Shown here: in pieces, positions 34,263 through 43,115 of the stretch
How positions within the stretch are numbered: the first letter of the stretch is position 1
How the letters are laid out: every line of letters starts with the position of its first letter
Assembly: GCF_910580175.1 (NCBI RefSeq)
Contig: NZ_CAJTXD010000004.1
Coordinates: 124,001 to 188,000 of the forward strand
Direction: 5' to 3'
Source: an uncultured Alistipes sp.
Lineage (GTDB): Bacteria; Bacteroidota; Bacteroidia; Bacteroidales; Rikenellaceae
Length of the DNA: 64,000 nt
Translations under genes and position numbers: made by a program
Notes under the pieces: generated by a model
What the model was told of the DNA's origin: nothing
The model's database searches: none
What the model saw: only the letters and a program-made list of their open reading frames with translations

Positions 34263-34277
34263 TGTGACGATTGATTT

Positions 34278-34511
34278 TTAGTAAACGGTTTTGGGGGCTG
34301 CGGCTTCGCGGAGAGCTACCTCCAAGCCTTTCTTGTTGATGGTTTTCATGCCGGCGGCCGTCACCTTGAGCGTGATCCAGCGACCCTCCTGCTCCGACCA
34401 GAAGCGCTTGGTTTTCAGATTGGGACTGAATTTGCGCTTGGTCTTGTGGTGCGAGTGGGAGACGTTGTTGCCCACGATCGCCACCTTGCCTGTGATTTCG
34501 CAAACTTTCAT
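34278..34511 (-). CDS. rpmB: Ribosomal protein L28
   Basis: 77 residues: MKVCEITGKVAIVGNNVSHS, HHKTKRKFSPNLKTKRFW and VTAAGMKTINKKGLEVAL are typical L28. The start at 34511 fits the family; the longer frame upstream crosses the promoter. Confidence 0.97.
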   Translation of the reverse strand: MKVCEITGKVAIVGNNVSHSHHKTKRKFSPNLKTKRFWSEQEGRWITLKVTAAGMKTINKKGLEVALREAAAPKTVY

Positions 34512-34554
34512 TGGTTGTTTGATTTTTTGGTTAAAATCCGCATAAAACGGGATG

Positions 34555-34586
34555 CAAATATACGCTATTTTTTGAGAAATAGCAAA
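34555..34586 (-). promoter_or_regulatory. Promoter of rpmB-rpmG-DUF4295
   Basis: TTTG (34583-34586), 20-bp spacer, TATATTTG (34555-34562) on the minus strand, 44 bp before rpmB. Confidence 0.7.
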
Positions 34587-34769
34587 GGATCGACGAAAAA
34601 CCATCTTTCGCGGTGTTGTCTGCCGGCTTCGGATGAGGGGCCGAACCGGGTGGAGCGCCAGAGTGGACTATTAGGGTAAGTCGCGGGGCGTTGTTGGGGT
34701 GCGGGAGCTGACGCCGGGCTGCGGGGGTAAGGGGGCCGAAACCGGGTTGCTGGATTGTTGGGCGTTGCG

Positions 34770-36011
34770 TTATTCTGCGGTCAGCTGTTCGCGCAGCAGG
34801 GCGATGGCATACGACGACGCCCGGTCGATGATCTGACCGCGGTCGGTGCCGCACTGTTTCCGCACGGCGACCGTGCCGCGGGGCGTGGCCACGGCGATCC
34901 AGACCGTGCCCACGGGTTTTGCATCCGAACCTCCCGTCGGCCCGGCGATGCCGGTCGTCGCTACGGCGAAGTCCGCTCCGGCAATGCGGCGCGCTCCCTC
35001 GGCCATCTGGCGGGCGACCTGCTCGCTGACGGCTCCGTGGCGTTCGAGAACTGCGGGGTCGACGCCCAGGACGTCGATTTTGGCTTCGTTGCTGTAACTT
35101 ACCACGCCGCACAGAAAATAGGCCGAGGCGCCGGGCATGGCCGTGAAGCGTGCCGCGATGGTGCCGCCCGTGCAGCTCTCGGCCGTGGCGAGGGTCTGGC
35201 GCCGCTCGGTCAGGCGGTTGTGGATCAGCTCTTGGACGGTGGCTGTTTCGAATCCGACGACGTGTTCGGGGATCAGCGTGCGGAGCGTCGCGAACTGCTG
35301 TTCGATCTCCTGCGAGACGCGCTCGCCCTCGACTTCGTAGGCCGAGAGGCGGAGCCGCACGGAACCGGGATCGGGCAGGTAGGCCAGCTTCAGATAGGGC
35401 GGCAGGGCGTTCTCCCAGGCTTCGATGCGCTCGGCGAGCATCGATTCGGCGAGTCCTGACGTGATGAGCGTGCGGTGGACGATGCTTTTGAGCGCAAAAC
35501 GGGCCTTGAGGCGCGGCATCACTTCGTCTTGCATGAGGTGCTCCATTTCGAACGGCACGCCGGGCAGCGACACCACGATGCGTCCCTGGCGCTCGAACCA
35601 CATGCCGGGTGCCGTGCCGTGGGCGTTGAAAAGCACGGTGCAGCACTCCGGCACGAGGGCCTGCGAGCGATTCAGCTCGTTGAATGCAATGCCGCGTTGG
35701 GCGAGCATCCGTTCGACATGGGCGGCGACGGTCGGGTAGTCGACCAGGCGGCTGCCGAAGGTCTCGGCGAGCGTCTTCTTGGTAATGTCGTCCTTGGTGG
35801 GGCCTAATCCTCCCGTGATGATAACGACCTGCGAGGCGGCGAGCGCCCGGTCGAGCGTGTCGACGATCTGTGTGCGGTCGTCGCCGATCGAGGCTTTTTC
35901 GTGCACGACGATGCCTGCGGCGTTGAGATGCCGGGCGATGGAGACCGAGTTGGTGTCGACGATCTGGCCGATGAGGATTTCGTCGCCGATCGTGATGATG
36001 GTGGCTTTCAT
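34770..36011 (-). CDS. cinA: CinA, competence/damage-inducible protein with NMN amidase domain
   Basis: 413 residues, two domains. The N-terminal MoaB/MogA-like domain begins MKATIITIGDEILIGQIVDTNS and contains ITGGLGPTKDDITKKT (ADP-ribose pyrophosphatase region in this family). The C-terminal nicotinamide-nucleotide amidase domain begins near residue 255 with LATAESCTGGTIAARFT, which holds the active-site Ser, and GVVSYSNEAKIDVLGV. Likely role: recycling pyridine nucleotides. ATG 36011 is the family start, 10 bp after pyrD, so cotranscribed. Confidence 0.94.
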   Translation of the reverse strand: MKATIITIGDEILIGQIVDTNSVSIARHLNAAGIVVHEKASIGDDRTQIVDTLDRALAASQVVIITGGLGPTKDDITKKTLAETFGSRLVDYPTVAAHVERMLAQRGIAFNELNRSQALVPECCTVLFNAHGTAPGMWFERQGRIVVSLPGVPFEMEHLMQDEVMPRLKARFALKSIVHRTLITSGLAESMLAERIEAWENALPPYLKLAYLPDPGSVRLRLSAYEVEGERVSQEIEQQFATLRTLIPEHVVGFETATVQELIHNRLTERRQTLATAESCTGGTIAARFTAMPGASAYFLCGVVSYSNEAKIDVLGVDPAVLERHGAVSEQVARQMAEGARRIAGADFAVATTGIAGPTGGSDAKPVGTVWIAVATPRGTVAVRKQCGTDRGQIIDRASSYAIALLREQLTAE

Positions 36012-36021
36012 GCGAAGCGGA

Positions 36022-37170
36022 TTAGAGGTCGGAGTGCTCGGGCTGCCGGGCTTCTGCGGGGGCTTGCGAGGCGGGGAGCTGGGATTCGTCGGCAGGGGCG
36101 GTTTGGGCCGTACCCGTTTCGGCGGCTTGCGCCGCTTCGGCATCGGCGATCAAGGCCCGGCAGATGTTGCCGGCCAGGTCGGGGCCTTCGTAGATGAATC
36201 CTGTATAGAGTTGTACCAGGTCGGCGCCGGCCGCGAGCATGGCGCGCACGTCGTCGGCGTTCATCAGGCCGCCCACGCCGATGATGGGATAGGTGCCGCC
36301 CGAGCGCGAGTGGATGCGGCGGACGATCTCGATGGCCCGGCGGGTCAGCGGCTCGCCGCTGAGGTTGCCCATGCCGATTTTGGCTACGGCCGCGGCATCG
36401 GTGTGCAGCTGGTCGCGGCTGCGGGTGCCGGTCACGGCCACGATGCCGTCGAGCGGCGTTTCGATGAGGATGTCGGTTACCGTGTCGATCGTCGCATCGT
36501 CCATGTCGGGCGAGATCTTCAGCATGATGGGCCGGTAGTGGTTCTGCCCGCGGCGGAAGTCGAAAAGCGGGTCGAGAATCTGCAAGACCTGCCCGCGGAT
36601 GTCCTGGTCGGCTTCGTTGCAGATGTTGCCGCAGCCGATGTTCACGGTAAAGTAGTCGGCATACTGGTAGAGGTTGCGGAAGAGCTTCAGGTAGTCTTCG
36701 GTGGCGTTTTCGGGCGGAGTGGAGGTGTTGCGGCCGATGTTGCAGCCTACGATCACGCCCGGGTGGGGGCGGCGCAGGTGGCGGATGGCCGTTTGCAGGC
36801 CGCGGTTGGCCAGGCCCGTGCGGTGGATGATCGCCCGGTCTTTGGGCAGCCGGAAGACGCGGGGCCGCGGATTTCCCGGCTGGGGCCGCGGCGTGAGGGT
36901 GCCGATCTCGACGAATCCGAAGCCCAGGGCCGTCCATTCGCGGAGCGCCTCGCCGCAGCGGTCGAAGCCGGCGGCCAGACCCACCGGGTTGTTGAAGCGC
37001 AGGCCGAAGACTTCGCGTTCGAGCGACGGATGTTTCACGGCGTAGCATTTGCCCAGCAGCCACCGGCCTCCCGGGAGCAGGCCGATGAAACGCAGCAGCC
37101 ACATCACCATGCGGTGCGCCCGCTCGATGGTGAGCGCGAACAGAATAGGTCTGATGATTCGACGATACAT
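36022..37170 (-). CDS. pyrD: Dihydroorotate dehydrogenase, quinone-type
   Basis: 382 residues. It oxidises dihydroorotate to orotate in pyrimidine synthesis. The N-terminal membrane-associating helices (MYRRIIRPILFALTIERAHR) and FNNPVGLAAGFDR are class 2. The flavin/substrate residues in GCNIGRNTSTP, VNIGCGNICNE, LKISPDMDD and IGVGGLMNADD can be followed. At the catalytic loop, usually N-x-S-S/C-P-N, it reads NIGCGN: Cys in the base position and Gly for Pro. The last ~35 residues are an Ala/Pro/Glu-rich tail not found in the standard enzyme. Confidence 0.92.
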   Translation of the reverse strand: MYRRIIRPILFALTIERAHRMVMWLLRFIGLLPGGRWLLGKCYAVKHPSLEREVFGLRFNNPVGLAAGFDRCGEALREWTALGFGFVEIGTLTPRPQPGNPRPRVFRLPKDRAIIHRTGLANRGLQTAIRHLRRPHPGVIVGCNIGRNTSTPPENATEDYLKLFRNLYQYADYFTVNIGCGNICNEADQDIRGQVLQILDPLFDFRRGQNHYRPIMLKISPDMDDATIDTVTDILIETPLDGIVAVTGTRSRDQLHTDAAAVAKIGMGNLSGEPLTRRAIEIVRRIHSRSGGTYPIIGVGGLMNADDVRAMLAAGADLVQLYTGFIYEGPDLAGNICRALIADAEAAQAAETGTAQTAPADESQLPASQAPAEARQPEHSDL

Positions 37171-37195
37171 AGCTTGGTTTGACGATCGACGGGCG

Positions 37196-37203
37196 CAAAA
37201 GTA
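37196..37203 (-). promoter_or_regulatory. -7 element for pyrD-cinA
   Basis: TACTTTTG on the minus strand, 26 bp before the pyrD ATG and just after pdxB. Confidence 0.5.
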
Positions 37204-37215
37204 CGAAAAAACTAT

Positions 37216-38244
37216 TTAAAAGTATTCGCGCCGATAGGCATATTCATCGCGCATGCGTTCGAAATCCTCCGGACGGGCTTTCAGTGCGCGGTTCTGGGCT
37301 TCGATATCGAAAGCCCGGCCGATGGAGGTGCAAAGTTCCGGCCACGTTATCGGGCGCGGGGCCGGCGGAGCCGCTTGGGGCGGGTACCAGCCGGCGAGGG
37401 GAAGCTCCAGCATGCGGGCTGCGGCCGCGACGGCCATGGCTGTGGCTGTGGCCTTGCCCTGCTCGGAGTAGCCGGCGATATGAGGTGTGGCCAGCGTCGC
37501 ATGGGCCAGCAGCGCCGGGTCGATCTGCGGCTCGTGCTCCCACACGTCGAGCGCGCAGGTCACACCGCTCGCCAAGAGAGCCTGTCCGTCGATCACTTCG
37601 CCGCGGGACGAATTGATGACTGCGGCACCGGGTTTCATACTGCGGAAAAGCGCTGCGTCGGCCATGCGACGCGTCGTGGCATCGAGCGGCACATGGAACG
37701 TCAGCAGGTCGGCTTCGCGGGCGACCGCCGGCAGCGGCAGGAAGCCGCAGTGTTCGCGCGTCTCGCGCGGAGGGTCGCAGCAGACGACGCGGAAGCCCCA
37801 CAGCTCGGCATATTGCTTGACGAGCGAGCCGACATGTCCTACTCCGACGATGCCCAGCGTCTTTTCGTCGGGCCGCCAGCCGTCGCGGCGGGCGAGGCAG
37901 GCCAACACGGCGGCTACCCATTGCAGTACGCCCCGGGCATTGCAGCCGGCGGCCGTCTCGACCCGGATGCCGTGCGCCGCGCACCAAGCCGTGTCGATGT
38001 GGTCGAACCCGATGGTCGCCGTGGCTACCAGACGCACGCGCGAGCCGGCCAGCAGCCTGGCGTCGCAGCGGGTGCGGGTGCGGACGATGAGCGTGTCGGC
38101 CTCGCGCACGTCGTCGGGCGCGATGCGCGAACCGGGGATGCGGCGCACATCGGCCCACGGTTCGAGAACGCCCTCCAGAAAGGGGATGGCGCTGTCGACG
38201 ACGATCGTGGGACGGGCAGGTATCGGAGGTGCGATATTTTTCAT
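37216..38244 (-). CDS. pdxB: 4-phosphoerythronate dehydrogenase (pyridoxal phosphate synthesis)
   Basis: 342 residues. A D-2-hydroxyacid dehydrogenase-fold enzyme. N-terminal TIVVDSAIPFLEGVLEPWADV and RTRTRCDARLLAGSRVRLVATATIGFDHID are PdxB-like. The Rossmann loop is GIVGVGHVGSLV (about residue 125). The catalytic Arg, Glu and His fall in NSSRGEVIDG, WEHEPQID and ATPHIAGYS. The C-terminal dimerisation part ends with ARPEDFERMRDEYAYRREY. The start MKNIAPPIP at 38244 precedes the first strand. It catalyses the second step of the DXP-dependent vitamin B6 route. Confidence 0.9.
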   Translation of the reverse strand: MKNIAPPIPARPTIVVDSAIPFLEGVLEPWADVRRIPGSRIAPDDVREADTLIVRTRTRCDARLLAGSRVRLVATATIGFDHIDTAWCAAHGIRVETAAGCNARGVLQWVAAVLACLARRDGWRPDEKTLGIVGVGHVGSLVKQYAELWGFRVVCCDPPRETREHCGFLPLPAVAREADLLTFHVPLDATTRRMADAALFRSMKPGAAVINSSRGEVIDGQALLASGVTCALDVWEHEPQIDPALLAHATLATPHIAGYSEQGKATATAMAVAAAARMLELPLAGWYPPQAAPPAPRPITWPELCTSIGRAFDIEAQNRALKARPEDFERMRDEYAYRREYF

Positions 38245-38360
38245 GGTCGTGCAGATGCGAAGATCGGGTTCGTCTTTCCCGGGGCGGAGGTTTTGCGGCA
38301 AGGGCGCCGGCGCACATCGGCGCGCACGGTCGGATGCTTTCCGGGCGATGTTTCTCCGCG

Positions 38361-38368
38361 CAAAGATA
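38361..38368 (-). promoter_or_regulatory. -7 element for pdxB
   Basis: TATCTTTG on the minus strand, about 117 bp before the pdxB ATG. Confidence 0.5.
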
Positions 38369-38387
38369 GAAAAAAACAAAAAATGTG

Positions 38388-38395
38388 TATCTTTG
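38388..38395 (+). promoter_or_regulatory. -7 element for the ureohydrolase gene
   Basis: TATCTTTG on the plus strand, 22 bp before the ATG at 38418. It lies only 19 bp from the divergent pdxB element, so polymerase at one promoter may hinder the other. Confidence 0.6.
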
Positions 38396-38417
38396 TTGTC
38401 CCTATTACTTTGTTCCT

Positions 38418-39464
38418 ATGGCAGATTCGCATGCTTTCGATCCCGACGGCGTCGGCGTGGACACCGGAACCTATTTCGGGCTTCCTTTCGAGCCGGAGGA
38501 GGCCGCCCTGGTGCTGATTTCGGCCCCGTGGGACGTGACGGTTTCCTATGGCGCGGGCACGGCCTACGGCCCCGATGCGGTCATCGAGGCGTCGACGCAA
38601 CTGGATTTCTACGATCCGCTTTCGCCCGATGCCTGGCGGCGGGGAATCGCGACGGCCGATGTCGATTATTCGTTGCAGGAGGAGTCGCAGCGGCTGCGCA
38701 GCGATGCCGTGAAGGTAATCGACCACCTCGAACGGGGCGGTTCGGCCGACGACGACAGCGTGGCCCGGAAGATCCGCCGGGTAAACGAAGGATGCGCCGC
38801 CATGAACGCCAACATCGAAGCGCAGGCCCGCCACTGGCTGGCCCAGGGCAAGATCGTGGGGCTGGTGGGCGGTGACCATTCGACCTCCTACGGACTGATC
38901 CGCGCGTTAGGCGAACGTCATGAGCGTTTCGGAATTCTGCATATCGATGCCCATTGCGACTTGCGCGAAGCCTACGAGGGGTTCGAGTTCTCGCATGCCT
39001 CGATCATGTTCAATGTGCTGCGCGACGTGCCGCAGGCGGCGAAGATCGCCCAGGTGGCCGTGCGCGACTTCAGCCAGGGGGAACTCCGCACGGCGCTGGC
39101 GTCGGGGCGGGTGGAGCTGTTCGACGACCTGTCGCTCGCTGCGGCGGAGTTCCGGGGCGAGACGTGGGATGCGCAGTGCCGCCGCATTGTCGAGAGCCTG
39201 CCGCAGGAGATCTATGTGAGCTTCGACATCGACGGACTCTCCGTCGAGCATTGCCCCCGCACCGGCACACCGGTGCCGGGAGGCCTGAGCTTCAACAAGG
39301 CGATGTGGCTGGTCGACACGGCGGTGCGTTCGGGCCGCCGGATCATCGGGTTCGATGTGGTGGAGACCGTGGCTGCCCGCGAGGAGCGGATCGACGCCAT
39401 CACGGGTGCCCGCGTGCTGTGGAAACTTTGCGGCATGGCCCTGAAATCGAAAGAAAAAAAGTAG
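38418..39464 (+). CDS. Agmatinase/arginase-family ureohydrolase
   Basis: 348 residues. Binuclear-manganese hydrolase of guanidino compounds. Metal ligands: His in VGGDHSTSYGL, the DAHCD motif in ILHIDAHCDLREAYEG, and the two Asp of YVSFDIDGLS. The final family signature reads HCPRTGTPVPGGLSF instead of the usual DPA-x-APGTGTPEPGG. The N-terminal ~60 residues (APWDVTVSYGAGTAYGPDAVIEAS) follow agmatinases. Agmatine, giving putrescine and urea, is the likely substrate, but arginine or another guanidine cannot be ruled out. Starts a rightward run with nhaA and an FKBP gene. Confidence 0.85.
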   Translation: MADSHAFDPDGVGVDTGTYFGLPFEPEEAALVLISAPWDVTVSYGAGTAYGPDAVIEASTQLDFYDPLSPDAWRRGIATADVDYSLQEESQRLRSDAVKVIDHLERGGSADDDSVARKIRRVNEGCAAMNANIEAQARHWLAQGKIVGLVGGDHSTSYGLIRALGERHERFGILHIDAHCDLREAYEGFEFSHASIMFNVLRDVPQAAKIAQVAVRDFSQGELRTALASGRVELFDDLSLAAAEFRGETWDAQCRRIVESLPQEIYVSFDIDGLSVEHCPRTGTPVPGGLSFNKAMWLVDTAVRSGRRIIGFDVVETVAAREERIDAITGARVLWKLCGMALKSKEKK

Positions 39465-39485
39465 AAGTATTAAAATTATAATCGT

Positions 39486-40871
39486 ATGCGTCTGTTTTCA
39501 ATGTATCGTTGGGTGCGCGGCAGCCACAAGCTCTCGCTGCGCAGCCGCGGTTTTATGGAAGCTCCCTGGGCGGGCGGCGTCGTGCTGCTCGCCTGTGTGG
39601 TAATCGCCATGCTGTTGGCCAATCTTCCGATGACCAAGGAGTATTATCACAACTTTCTGGAGACCGATCTTTCGCTGGTCGTGCACTCGCCCAATGGGTT
39701 GATCGACTGGGCGTTCCCGCAGGGAATGACCGTCGAGAAGTTCATCAACGACTGCCTGATGGTAATCTTCTTCTTTACCGTCGGGTTGGAGATCAAGCGC
39801 GAAGTGGTCAACGGGCAGCTTTCATCGATGCGCAAGGCGATCTTGCCGGTGGTGGCCGCGGCAGGCGGCATGTTGTGCCCGGCCTTGATCTTTGCCATTT
39901 TCAATCACGGTACCTTCGCGGCCAACGGATGGGGCATCCCTACGGCGACCGACATCGCTTTCGCTGTGGGCATCCTCTCGATGCTGGGCGACCGGGTGCC
40001 TGTGTCGCTCAAGATTTTCCTCACGGCCCTGGCCATTGCCGACGACCTGGGCGCCATTCTGGTCATCGCCTTCTTCTATGGCGGCGAATTGCAGCTGGGA
40101 CTCTTGTTGATCGCTTTGTTGGTCATGGCGGGCGTTTATGTCATCTATCGGTTGGGCGAGAAGCGCATGATCTTCTACATGCTGCCGGCTGTCGTCGTGT
40201 GGGGCCTTTTCTATTATTCGGGCGTGCATGCGACCCTTTCGGGTGTGGCTATGGCGCTGCTCATACCCATGGAACCGCGTTACAGCAAGGAGTATTTCAT
40301 TCATAAGATGCGTTGGCTGAAAGATCATCTGCTGGCGGTCGAAGCGTCGGACGAGGAGTTTCCCAACGAGGAACACCGCTTCTATCTGCGCCAGATGACC
40401 CGTCTGGGCGCCCGCTCGGCAGGCATGAGCTATCGGCTGGAACATGCTCTGGCTCCCTATGTTACATTCTTGATCATGCCGATTTTCGCGCTGGCCAACG
40501 CCGGGGTGGAGATCACGTCGCTCGAATACATCAACATCTTCCATTTCTCGCCCGAGATCGGCTCGGTGGGCATGGGTGTCTTCTTCGGACTTCTGGTGGG
40601 CAAACCCCTGGGCATCTTCGCCGCCAGCTGGTTGGCCGTCAAGAGCAAGATGGCTGTCATGCCCGAGGGGGCATCGTGGCGCATGCTGCTGGCCGTGGCC
40701 TGCCTGGGCGGTATCGGGTTCACGATGTCGCTGTTCGTCGATTCGCTGGCCTACACCGATCCCGGACTGATCGACCGCGGCAAGATCGCCATTCTGATGG
40801 GTTCGACGGCCGCCGCCGTCATGGGCAGTGTGCTGATCGTGTTGTTCTCGAAAAAACAGCCGCAGGAATGA
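39486..40871 (+). CDS. nhaA: NhaA sodium/proton antiporter
   Basis: 461 residues with about 12 membrane helices. It exports sodium in exchange for protons. The family core is intact: FFFTVGLEIKREVVNGQL, GWGIPTATDIAFAVGILSMLG, and ALAIADDLGAILVIAFFY, whose two Asp bind the ions. A hydrophilic loop at about residues 255-300 (SDEEFPNEEHRFYLRQ) is longer than in E. coli. The stop overlaps the next gene in an ATGA. Confidence 0.96.
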   Translation: MRLFSMYRWVRGSHKLSLRSRGFMEAPWAGGVVLLACVVIAMLLANLPMTKEYYHNFLETDLSLVVHSPNGLIDWAFPQGMTVEKFINDCLMVIFFFTVGLEIKREVVNGQLSSMRKAILPVVAAAGGMLCPALIFAIFNHGTFAANGWGIPTATDIAFAVGILSMLGDRVPVSLKIFLTALAIADDLGAILVIAFFYGGELQLGLLLIALLVMAGVYVIYRLGEKRMIFYMLPAVVVWGLFYYSGVHATLSGVAMALLIPMEPRYSKEYFIHKMRWLKDHLLAVEASDEEFPNEEHRFYLRQMTRLGARSAGMSYRLEHALAPYVTFLIMPIFALANAGVEITSLEYINIFHFSPEIGSVGMGVFFGLLVGKPLGIFAASWLAVKSKMAVMPEGASWRMLLAVACLGGIGFTMSLFVDSLAYTDPGLIDRGKIAILMGSTAAAVMGSVLIVLFSKKQPQE

Positions 40872-41578
40872 GACGGTCGATAGCTCTGCTGGTCTGCCTC
40901 GGGCTGCTGACCGCCGCATGCTCGCGGCAGTCGGGCAGCGGCGTGAAATTGAAAGCCGACACCGATTCGGTGGCTTATGTGATCGGCATGAACATCGGCA
41001 TGAACTTGCTGCGGATGGATTCGACGATCAATGCGGCGGCCGTTTGCGAGGGAATTCGCGATGCGATGAACGGCGCGCCGAAGTTGTCGTTGGCCGAAGC
41101 CGAGACTTTCTATCTGCGCTACATGAACTACGCCTTGCCGGAGAAAGCCCGGGCCTATGAGGAACGGTTTTTGTCCGACATCGCCAAATCCAACCGTGCA
41201 TACGCCCGTACGGCGTCGGGCGTTACCTACACCGTGGGCGAGGTGGGCGACCAGGGACGGGTGCCTGCGGCCGACCGCGACACGGTGGCGATCCGCTACG
41301 TCATCCGCACGGCCGACGGCAAGGAACTCTATTCGTCCTACGAGCGGGGCGATACGCTGCGCTGTGCGTTGGGCGACTTGCGCAGGGGCGTGCGCGAGAG
41401 TCTGAAACTTGTCGGCAAGGGCGGGCGGATCGAAGCCTGGCTTCCGGCAGCGACGGCCTACGGAGCCGAGGGCGACGCCGAATTGGGCGTGGCTCCCAAC
41501 GCCACGCTCTTTTATGGAATCGAACTGCTCGACGTTGAGAAGTATTCCGTCCGCTCGCAGCGCAGCAATCTGCGCTGA
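40868..41578 (+). CDS. FKBP-like lipoprotein with altered active site
   Basis: 236 residues with a lipobox (CLGLLTAAC). An FkpA/Mip-like N-terminal domain (TDSVAYVIGMNIGMNLLRMDS, about 30-130) is followed by an FKBP domain (about 140-228). In the FKBP domain the usual G-x-x-F-D-S reads GKELYSS and V-I-x-G-W reads LRRGV, so the catalytic Phe-Asp and the pocket Trp are gone. It probably acts as a chaperone rather than as a prolyl isomerase (inference). Translation is coupled to nhaA through the ATGA overlap. Likely in the periplasm or outer membrane. Confidence 0.8.
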   Translation: MRRSIALLVCLGLLTAACSRQSGSGVKLKADTDSVAYVIGMNIGMNLLRMDSTINAAAVCEGIRDAMNGAPKLSLAEAETFYLRYMNYALPEKARAYEERFLSDIAKSNRAYARTASGVTYTVGEVGDQGRVPAADRDTVAIRYVIRTADGKELYSSYERGDTLRCALGDLRRGVRESLKLVGKGGRIEAWLPAATAYGAEGDAELGVAPNATLFYGIELLDVEKYSVRSQRSNLR

Positions 41579-41676
41579 TCGGCCGGAGTGTGCGGATTTT
41601 GCGGGCCGGGTCATACGTTTTTTCGGTTTCTGTGCCGCAAGTTCGTGCCGGGCTTTTTTATTTCGGGTTTATTTTA

Positions 41677-41684
41677 TACCTTTG
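41677..41684 (+). promoter_or_regulatory. -7 element for the second FKBP gene
   Basis: TACCTTTG, 38 bp before the ATG at 41723; a T-run sits in the -33 region. Confidence 0.55.
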
Positions 41685-41722
41685 CTCCGATTTACGATTC
41701 GTATCTAAACTACAATAAAACA

Positions 41723-42829
41723 ATGAAAAAGATTCTTTTCGCCGCGGCGCTCGCTGCGGCTGCGACGATGACCGCCTGCTGTTGCGGCGGCGGCAAAAAC
41801 CAGGTTCGCATGGGCAGCCTTTCCGATTTCGACACGCTGTCGTATGCGTTGGGCGCCAACATCGCTTATGGGGTCGTTTACCAGATGAGCGACATGCCGT
41901 TCGACTACAAGGCCATCGAAAAAAGCATGACGGAAGCCGCCATGGGCAAGGCTTCGGTTTCGCATGAGGCGGCGATCGAAACGCTGCGCGACTACTTCAT
42001 GACCAAGCGTCCCGAGCGCATGCAGACCATCGCCAAGAAACGCGCCGAGGCCGACAGCATTCGCCTGGCATCGGGCGACACCACCAAGGTGGAGTATCCT
42101 GCGGCCGATCCCGAGATGTTCGAATCGGAGGAGGAGCGCGCCGCCGTGTCGTCGGCATTCGGTACGGACATCGGATTCAACATCATGGAGAGCGGTATGC
42201 CCATTCAGATGGTTTGGATCGGCGAGGCGATGCAGAACGTCATCGACAAGAACCCCAAGATGACCGAAGACGAGGTAAACCAGTATTTGCAGTATTATTT
42301 CATGGTAAAGCAGCCGGCCGAGAACGCCGAGGCTTCGGCTGCATGGCTGGAGAAGGTTGCTAAGAAATCGGGTGTGAAGAAGACCGAATCGGGTCTCCTG
42401 TACAAAGTCAAGAAGACCGGCGACAAGAACTTGCACCCGTCCGATCCCCGCGATGTGGTGCGTGTGCACTATACGGGCCGTACGCGCAACGGCAAGGTAT
42501 TCGACACGTCGATTTTCAAGAACCGCACCAAGCAACAACAGGAGATGCTCAAGCAGCAGCGTCCCGACGACTACGACAAGGACGAACCGGTGGAATTCCC
42601 GCTCAATCGTGTGATCAAGGGCTGGACCGAAGGCTTGCAACTGGTCGGCAAGGGCGGCAAGATCACGCTCTGGATTCCGGCCGACCTGGCCTACGGCTCG
42701 CGCGGAGCCGGTCGCGACATCGGCCCCAACGAAGCGCTGGAGTTCGAAGTCGAGTTGATCGATGTGATCCCTTACAAGAAACCGGAACCTGAAACGCCGG
42801 CAGAAACGGAGAAACAACCGGCAGAATAA
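41723..42829 (+). CDS. FKBP-type peptidyl-prolyl isomerase lipoprotein
   Basis: 368 residues. A lipobox lies in ATMTACCCGGG. The N-terminal FkpA/Mip-type dimerisation region (SDFDTLSYALGANIAYGVVYQ) appears twice in degenerate form (again near AFGTDIGFNIMESG). The C-terminal FKBP domain (about 265-350) is complete: VRVHYTGRTRNGKVFDTS, RVIKGWTEGLQLVGKGGK, IPADLAYGSRGAG and IGPNEALEFEVELIDV. An extra charged loop (KNRTKQQQEMLKQQRPDDYDKDEP) interrupts it. It catalyses proline isomerisation and folding in the cell envelope. Paralogue of the preceding gene, with its own promoter and terminator. Confidence 0.93.
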   Translation: MKKILFAAALAAAATMTACCCGGGKNQVRMGSLSDFDTLSYALGANIAYGVVYQMSDMPFDYKAIEKSMTEAAMGKASVSHEAAIETLRDYFMTKRPERMQTIAKKRAEADSIRLASGDTTKVEYPAADPEMFESEEERAAVSSAFGTDIGFNIMESGMPIQMVWIGEAMQNVIDKNPKMTEDEVNQYLQYYFMVKQPAENAEASAAWLEKVAKKSGVKKTESGLLYKVKKTGDKNLHPSDPRDVVRVHYTGRTRNGKVFDTSIFKNRTKQQQEMLKQQRPDDYDKDEPVEFPLNRVIKGWTEGLQLVGKGGKITLWIPADLAYGSRGAGRDIGPNEALEFEVELIDVIPYKKPEPETPAETEKQPAE

Positions 42830-42848
42830 GGCTTGGAAAACGATGAAA

Positions 42849-42888
42849 CGAAAGGCCGCCCTTGCGAAAGGGCGGCCTTTCGTTTTTT
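42849..42888 (+). terminator. Intrinsic terminator of the FKBP gene
   Basis: A perfect 15-bp stem CGAAAGGCCGCCCTT/AAGGGCGGCCTTTCG with loop GCGA, then TTTTTT. Confidence 0.95.
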
Positions 42889-42917
42889 CTCGGTCGGGAT
42901 GGAGGCGGGACGGTCAT

Positions 42918-43050
42918 GATGCCGGAATGGTGAGAAAAATGTTGGATGTCGGAGATACTGCCGAACGTTGTGACCGATGCCGGATAATAGAATGTCGGAC
43001 TTCGCGACCGATACCGAAATGATGGATGTCGGATGTTTCGGACGCCTGCT
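42918..43050. repeat. Three degenerate repeats between FKBP and DUF3127 genes
   Basis: Units start GATGCCGGAATGG (42918), GATGCCGGATAAT (42976) and GATACCGAAATGA (43010). Each ends in a variant of (GG)ATGTCGGA, and the last two are preceded by GACC. They lie in the 342-bp gap 42830-43171, which otherwise holds only two terminators. Confidence 0.5.
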
Positions 43051-43115
43051 GGGAGTTTCCGGTTTTGTTTTCGGTCGTTTTTCTCCGGGGGCTGTCCGCA
43101 GGGCCGCGGGGTATA

